From Alterisphingorhabdus sp038748365 (GTDB lineage: Bacteria; Pseudomonadota; Alphaproteobacteria; Sphingomonadales; Sphingomonadaceae), in the NCBI GenBank assembly GCA_038748365.1, contig JBCDIZ010000009.1, positions 1 to 64,000 on the forward strand: a stretch of 64,000 bases of DNA. The letters run 5' to 3'. Below, in pieces: positions 60,144 through 64,000 of the stretch. Under the pieces are notes generated by a model that worked only from the letters and a program-made list of their open reading frames with translations, did no database searches and had not been told where the DNA came from. The first letter of the stretch is position 1. The number at the start of each line of letters is the position of its first letter. The translations under genes and the position numbers were made by a program.

Positions 60144-61403
60144 TTAGTTTTTCTTGGAAGTGCGGTTGCGTCCGCGATTGGGGGAGCGGTTCCTTGAGCG
60201 GACGCGGCCATTGCCCTTTGCTTTTCGGTTGGCGGACGATTTTGGCATAGAATTGGTCGCCATCAATCCGCGCAATATACCTTCCCTTATACCCCGGTCT
60301 GCGACGCCGAGACGCTCGGCTGGCCAGATATCGAGAATAGCCTCAAGAATAGCGCAGCCGGCAATGACCAGATCGGCCCGTTCCTTGCCAATACAGGGCA
60401 CATTGCTGCGCTCATCAACATGCATCTCCCCCAATTTCTGGCTGATATCGCGCATGGATTGCGCCGGAACGATCAGCCCATCAATCGCCGAACGGTTATA
60501 GCAGGGCAGTTTGAGATGCAGGCTGGCGAGTGTCGTTACCGTGCCGCTGGTGCCGAGCATGCGATAGTTGTCGCCTTCCTTGTGCGGCAAGCGTTCGGCG
60601 AATGCGCGGAAACTATCCAGTGCGGTTGATCGCATCTTCTCATATCCGGCGATCCGGCTTTCGCTGCTGCTGGCGTCAATGTCTACGCTTTCGGTGAGCG
60701 AGACCACGCCATAGGGGACACTAACCCAGTCACGGATTTCCGGGGCGCGGCCATCGGTATCGATCAGCACCAGCTCGGTCGAGCCGCCGCCTATATCAAA
60801 GATCAGTGCTGGCCCTTGTCCCGGTTCGAGCAGGATATGACAGCCCAGCACCGCCAGCCGTGCTTCTTCTTCAGCGCTGATAATATCCAGCATGATACCG
60901 GTCTCGCGGCGTACGCGCTCGATAAATTCCTCGCCATTGCTGGCACGGCGACAAGCTTCGGTAGCGACCGACCGGGCGAGACAGACATTGCGGCGTTTCA
61001 GCTTGTCGGCACAGACCGAGAGCGCCGCCACTGCACGGTCCATCGCCTGTTGGCTGAGCTTGCCCTTATTCGCCAATCCTTCACCAAGCCGGACCACGCG
61101 CGAAAAGGCATCGACAACGACAAAGCTGTCGGCAGCAGGTTTGGCGATGAGCAGTCTGCAATTATTGGTACCCAGATCGATTGCGGCATAAGCGCGACGG
61201 GCGCGCGCAGGTCGATTTTGCGCTGGACGATTTACACCATTGCTGCCTGGATTATTTCGGGAATTCTGCCGTTGATGACTAGTGCTGCTGCTTACCGGAT
61301 TTCCGGCCTGTAACTGTGCATCCGTTGGCGCCGACCCGGCCTCAATATCGGAAGCACTGCTGTGGTCAGCGTCGGATGCCATGGGCGTTGTTCGCTCCAC
61401 CAT
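60144..61403 (-). CDS. ppx: Exopolyphosphatase / Ppx-GppA phosphatase
   Basis: A 419-residue protein of the ASKHA fold. A disordered, polar N-terminus (~1-75) comes before AYAAIDLGTNNCRLLIAKPA, the phosphate-binding start; EEEARLAVLGCHILL (with the catalytic Glu) and ALIFDIGGGSTELVLIDTDG follow. The C-terminus is Arg/Asn-rich (GNGRVRSRNRSPNRGRNRTS), an unusual basic tail. Polyphosphate or pppGpp could be the substrate. Start is uncertain: ATGs at 61436, 61403 and 61382 are in frame, 61382 having GGAG upstream. Confidence 0.9.
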   Translation of the reverse strand: MVERTTPMASDADHSSASDIEAGSAPTDAQLQAGNPVSSSTSHQRQNSRNNPGSNGVNRPAQNRPARARRAYAAIDLGTNNCRLLIAKPAADSFVVVDAFSRVVRLGEGLANKGKLSQQAMDRAVAALSVCADKLKRRNVCLARSVATEACRRASNGEEFIERVRRETGIMLDIISAEEEARLAVLGCHILLEPGQGPALIFDIGGGSTELVLIDTDGRAPEIRDWVSVPYGVVSLTESVDIDASSSESRIAGYEKMRSTALDSFRAFAERLPHKEGDNYRMLGTSGTVTTLASLHLKLPCYNRSAIDGLIVPAQSMRDISQKLGEMHVDERSNVPCIGKERADLVIAGCAILEAILDIWPAERLGVADRGIREGILRGLMATNSMPKSSANRKAKGNGRVRSRNRSPNRGRNRTSKKN

Positions 61404-61568
61404 GGCACATACTCTATATCTATCAGAGCGGATCATTCCGGCTCCACTTGGTTGCCAAGGTAACGACTAGGTCGCTCTCCCGCAACCATTTTGCTTGTCG
61501 CGCAGTGGGACAGTCCGGTGAATCGCTTGACAGCCAGAGGAGAGCGCGATAATTGCGCCGCCTTCCAT

Positions 61569-61642
61569 TGCCCCGTCGTCTAATGGTAAGACTACGGACT
61601 CTGACTCCGTCAATCGAGGTTCGAATCCTCGCGGGGCATCCA
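61569..61642 (+). tRNA. tRNA-Gln (anticodon CTG)
   Basis: The acceptor TGCCCCG pairs with CGGGGCA; TCCA follows, so CCA is encoded. The anticodon stem ACGGA/TCCGT encloses CTCTGAC, anticodon CTG. The T loop is GTTCGAATC. Length 74 with CCA. U1-A72 pairing is typical of bacterial tRNA-Gln. Confidence 0.96.
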
Positions 61643-61664
61643 GCTATATTTACGCAGCCTTGAC

Positions 61665-62726
61665 TTAGAGCTTGAGCGAACTCAGCTTGTCGCGTGCTGT
61701 GTCATCATCCGGCACGATAGCCAGTAGTCGCTCCAGTCGTGCAATAGCGATTTCGCGATTACCCAAATGTTCAGCAATATCTGCCGAGAGAACAAGCGCG
61801 GGCGGATAGTCATGAATATAGTCGGGCATCGCCTGTAATATGTCATTAGCCTGACGATAATCCTGTTGTGCGAAGGCTAGCCGCGCTTTCTGGAATTGCA
61901 GAAAGGGAAAATCAGGATGCTGCGTTGCGGTCTCGCGGATCATCTGGGCTGCTGCGTCATAACGGCCCTGATCAATCTCCAGCCCGGCAATATTGGCCAT
62001 TGGTACGGCATGATCGGGGAACAGACTCGCGATAGAGCGATAGGTTGATTTTGCTGATTGCAGATCCGCATCATAAATCTGCATCTCGGCCTTGAGCAGC
62101 AGCGCCTCATAATTCTCGCCATCATTTTGCAGCGCGGTTTCCATGGCGCGTCGGGCAATATCCCAATCGCCATTGTTGATCGCATGCCGCCCGATCAGTG
62201 CATGAATATCGGCGCTGTCATCATAGCGTTCCAGTGCCTCGGCAAACAGTTCTGGATCATCCTCCAGACTGTCATTTTCCATATGGGCCCAGATCAACAT
62301 ACGGTATATCTGGTCTGTATAGGTGTGCGCAGGCAGCTGCTCCAATCGGCTAATCGCCTTTAGCGGCTGCCCACGGATGATATCCGCATGCGCCTGTAGC
62401 GCGATATAGTCGGGGTTATTGGCCTGGCTGCTGGCCAGCTTGTCGAGCGCGCTTTGGGCAGCAATGCCATCGCCCAGCGCCAACATGGTGCGGGCATAGA
62501 GCAGATTGGCCGCCACGTTGCTGCGGTCTTCATTCAGGATATTGAGCAGATGGATGCGCGCAGTGCGGAATTGATTGTCCGTAAAAGTGGCTTCGGCATC
62601 GCCGATATCCGCCGCCGGCCCTATGCCGCAGCTTTGGAGGGCTATGGCGAGCAAGGGAATGACCCACAGGCGCCGCCAGGCGGCAATCGGCCAAATGATA
62701 ATCGGGACCTCCAGCAACTGTTTCAT
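61665..62726 (-). CDS. TPR-repeat lipoprotein (PrsT-like)
   Basis: A 353-residue protein whose hydrophobic N-terminus ends LLAIALQSCGIG, a lipobox with Cys. The rest is a chain of TPR-like helix pairs from ~45 to the end (AEATFTDNQFRTARIHLLNI; LLYARTMLALGDGIAAQSAL; YDAAAQMIRETATQHPDFPF). It resembles PrsT, the lipoprotein of PEP-CTERM/exosortase systems. It follows the PEP-CTERM-like gene on the same strand. ATG 62726 is chosen because the ATG at 62762 follows a hairpin by only 6 bases; both lack a ribosome binding site. Confidence 0.7.
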   Translation of the reverse strand: MKQLLEVPIIIWPIAAWRRLWVIPLLAIALQSCGIGPAADIGDAEATFTDNQFRTARIHLLNILNEDRSNVAANLLYARTMLALGDGIAAQSALDKLASSQANNPDYIALQAHADIIRGQPLKAISRLEQLPAHTYTDQIYRMLIWAHMENDSLEDDPELFAEALERYDDSADIHALIGRHAINNGDWDIARRAMETALQNDGENYEALLLKAEMQIYDADLQSAKSTYRSIASLFPDHAVPMANIAGLEIDQGRYDAAAQMIRETATQHPDFPFLQFQKARLAFAQQDYRQANDILQAMPDYIHDYPPALVLSADIAEHLGNREIAIARLERLLAIVPDDDTARDKLSSLKL

Positions 62727-62767
62727 GCTGCTGGCGATAACCCGATTTGGTGAATTTTCCATAAATT

Positions 62768-62795
62768 ACGGGGCCAGACATATGCCTGACCCCGT
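62768..62795 (-). terminator. Hairpin between the PEP-CTERM-like and TPR genes
   Basis: On minus-strand RNA a 12-bp stem (two G-U pairs) closes an ATAT loop. Its 3' side is followed by AATTTAT, a weak U tract. It could be a weak terminator reducing TPR gene transcription or an RNA-stability element. Confidence 0.5.
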
Positions 62796-62823
62796 AGCCC
62801 CTGTTTGAAGATTTTTGCCGCGC

Positions 62824-63375
62824 TTAGTCGGACTTTTTCTTCAGCAACCTGCGTCCGCCGACAAGACCGCCTGCGCCGAGGCCAAAGAGCAGCAATGCGC
62901 CCGGTGCCGGGACCGGTGTACCGCCTGAAGACCCTCCGGACGAACCGCCGGTGCTGGTGCTGGTCGAGCTTGATGTGCTCGAACTGGAGCTGGTTGAAGA
63001 CGAGGTTGAAGTTGAACCGCCGGTCGATGTCGAACTGGTCGAGCCGCCGGTGCTGGTCGAGGTTGAACTGCTCGTAGATGAGGAACTGCTCGACGAAGTA
63101 GAGCTGCTGGAACCACCTGACGAGCTTTTTGATCCGCCCGATGAACTCTTCGAGCCGCCGGAAGAGCTTTTCGAACCGCCACCGCATTTGCGCGACCAAC
63201 GGCTACATTTGCTGCTCTTGGACCAGCCATAGGAACCACCATAATAAAAGCCTTTTGAGCTTTTGCTGTTGCTTTTCGCATGCGCGGTTTCGGTAGTGGC
63301 TGCCATGGTGCCGGCTGCGCCGACAGCCATCATTGAGCCGATAGCCACAGCCTTGGTCAGTTTTGCATATTTCAT
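62824..63375 (-). CDS. Ser/Thr/Gly-rich PEP-CTERM-like surface protein
   Basis: A 183-residue exported protein. Signal peptide MKYAKLTKAVAIGSMMAVGA ends near ETAHA. A short basic, aromatic segment with Cys follows (YYGGSYGWSKSSKCSRW; SRKC), then three GGSKSSS repeats (67-88), ~60 residues of almost only Ser, Thr and Gly, and the sorting tail TPVPAPGALLLFGLGAGGLV followed by GGRRLLKKK. The VPAPGA motif, helix and Arg/Lys end match PEP-CTERM signals cleaved by an exosortase. AGAGGGAC precedes the ATG at 63375. The Ser/Thr tract may be glycosylated. Confidence 0.82.
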   Translation of the reverse strand: MKYAKLTKAVAIGSMMAVGAAGTMAATTETAHAKSNSKSSKGFYYGGSYGWSKSSKCSRWSRKCGGGSKSSSGGSKSSSGGSKSSSGGSSSSTSSSSSSSTSSSTSTSTGGSTSSTSTGGSTSTSSSTSSSSSTSSSTSTSTGGSSGGSSGGTPVPAPGALLLFGLGAGGLVGGRRLLKKKSD

Positions 63376-63555
63376 TCCACGTCCCTCTTGAAGCTTGCTC
63401 TTATCGTGCAGAACCAAATTTCGTTTCAGATACGCAATGGTAAAGCACACCGCGTGCCAAAATGATGGGATCATTGAAAATTGAGGCGTTTCAATGGTTA
63501 ACGCATGTAAAGTGCCGTATCATTCTGTCAGAAATCCCGACAGATATGGCGTCTA

Positions 63556-64000
63556 TCAGGTCCAGATACCCAGCATATGCGCATAGGGTGTGATCGTCGT
63601 TTCGGCGAATTTCTCGAACTTTTTGGCCTTTTTCGGATGCGGGAAATGGTTGCCGCTGATCGAGACGCGCTTTTCCTGGCTCATATTGCGCTTTGTGTAA
63701 TGCGGCGCGTAAGAGGGAAAGAGCAGCAGCGTGCCGACCTCCGGCTCGAGCTGCACATGATTGCGCCGCGCCACTGCGTCGAGTACGAAGACAAGCGCGC
63801 CGCTATTTTCCGGATAGTTGGAATAATAGACCCAGGACACGCCATCGGGCCAGTCATTGCGAATATGGGTATGATAATCGGTATTCTGGCCGGGATTGAG
63901 AATATGCCCCCAAGTCTCGCAATCCTCCAGATCCTCAAAATAGGGGTTGAGGGTGCGGATAAAGCCGTCAATGCGACCTAGCAGCTTGGCAACCTCGGGA
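63556..64000 (-). CDS. 2OG-Fe(II) oxygenase-like protein, C-terminal part
   Basis: The reading frame enters from the right edge and has no start in the window; 147 residues are visible. GHILNPGQNTDYHTHIRNDW then VYYSNYPENSGALVFVLDA and LEPEVGTLLLFPSYAPHYTK, followed by RVSISGNHFPH, follow the pattern of putative 2OG-Fe(II) oxygenases (family of PF13759 type): two His for iron (YHTH, APHY) and the Arg of RVSISGN for 2-oxoglutarate. The second iron ligand between them is less clear. Substrate is unknown. A GTG at 63840 could be mistaken for a start, but the frame is open and conserved upstream. Confidence 0.75.
   Translation of the reverse strand, partial: PEVAKLLGRIDGFIRTLNPYFEDLEDCETWGHILNPGQNTDYHTHIRNDWPDGVSWVYYSNYPENSGALVFVLDAVARRNHVQLEPEVGTLLLFPSYAPHYTKRNMSQEKRVSISGNHFPHPKKAKKFEKFAETTITPYAHMLGIWT

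Noticed and set aside
62951..63232. Plus-strand frame rich in Val, Glu and Leu opposite the Ser/Thr-rich gene
   Set aside because: A direct by-product of the repetitive codons on the other strand; the minus frame has signal peptide, sorting signal and ribosome binding site.
1..64000. CRISPR arrays, prophage or insertion-sequence transposases
   Set aside because: I found no regularly spaced repeats, no phage structural genes and no transposase or integrase frame.

Overview
The window looks like chromosomal DNA of an alphaproteobacterium of the order Sphingomonadales (a Sphingorhabdus/Sphingopyxis-like organism). The grounds are family membership and synteny: a DUF6489 protein, a DUF4402/chaperone/usher-like set, metX-metW, hisC-tyrA, a zinc-ribbon protein divergent from ftsEX, palindromic GC-rich intergenic repeats typical of sphingomonads, and above all the order rho-terC / hemJ-hemE / origin / ppsR-maf-aroE-coaE-dnaQ. 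No taxonomic search could be run, so genus is inference.

Layout. 1-318 holds, on the minus strand, a 71-residue peptide gene followed after 4 bases by the first 32 codons of a probable ATP-grasp gene; this looks like the edge of a ribosomal-peptide (graspetide-type) cluster. 575-11.6 kb is mostly core: hisN, rpmI-rplT, an AraC regulator, pheS-pheT, a secreted flavin amine oxidase whose domains are circularly permuted, prfC and two small membrane or lipoprotein genes. 11.6-15.5 kb has a TonB-dependent receptor divergent from a TetR regulator, and a cytochrome b561. 15.5-22.7 kb carries metW-metX, hisC-tyrA, an unexplained 260-bp element bounded by 30-bp inverted repeats, plsC, a DUF218 protein and ftsX-ftsE. 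22.9-31 kb holds a zinc-ribbon protein, tRNA-Leu, an MscS channel and a DUF4402 pilus-like assembly set split by a GNAT gene.

31-46 kb is the replication-origin neighbourhood. parB-parA-rsmG-mnmG-mnmE run towards lower coordinates, with three perfect 16-bp parS sites. After them come rho, terC, hemJ and hemE. The 355-bp hemE-ppsR gap has an AT-rich stretch, DnaA-box-like sites and three GANTC sites, the same gene context as the Caulobacter origin. ppsR-maf-aroE-coaE run away from it with 4-bp overlaps, followed by dnaQ. 46-64 kb contains hpf, ptsN, a thioesterase, a cell-wall hydrolase, dapD, a HAD phosphatase, a lipidated S8 autotransporter protease, queG, an ABC exporter pair, a CYP153-type P450, a Tat-exported MsrB, a VOC protein, rlmE, ppx, tRNA-Gln, a TPR lipoprotein, a Ser/Thr-rich PEP-CTERM-like protein and the end of a 2OG-Fe(II) oxygenase-like gene.

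The strongest candidates for something undescribed are the peptide/ATP-grasp pair at the left edge and the circularly permuted amine oxidase at 7871-9103.
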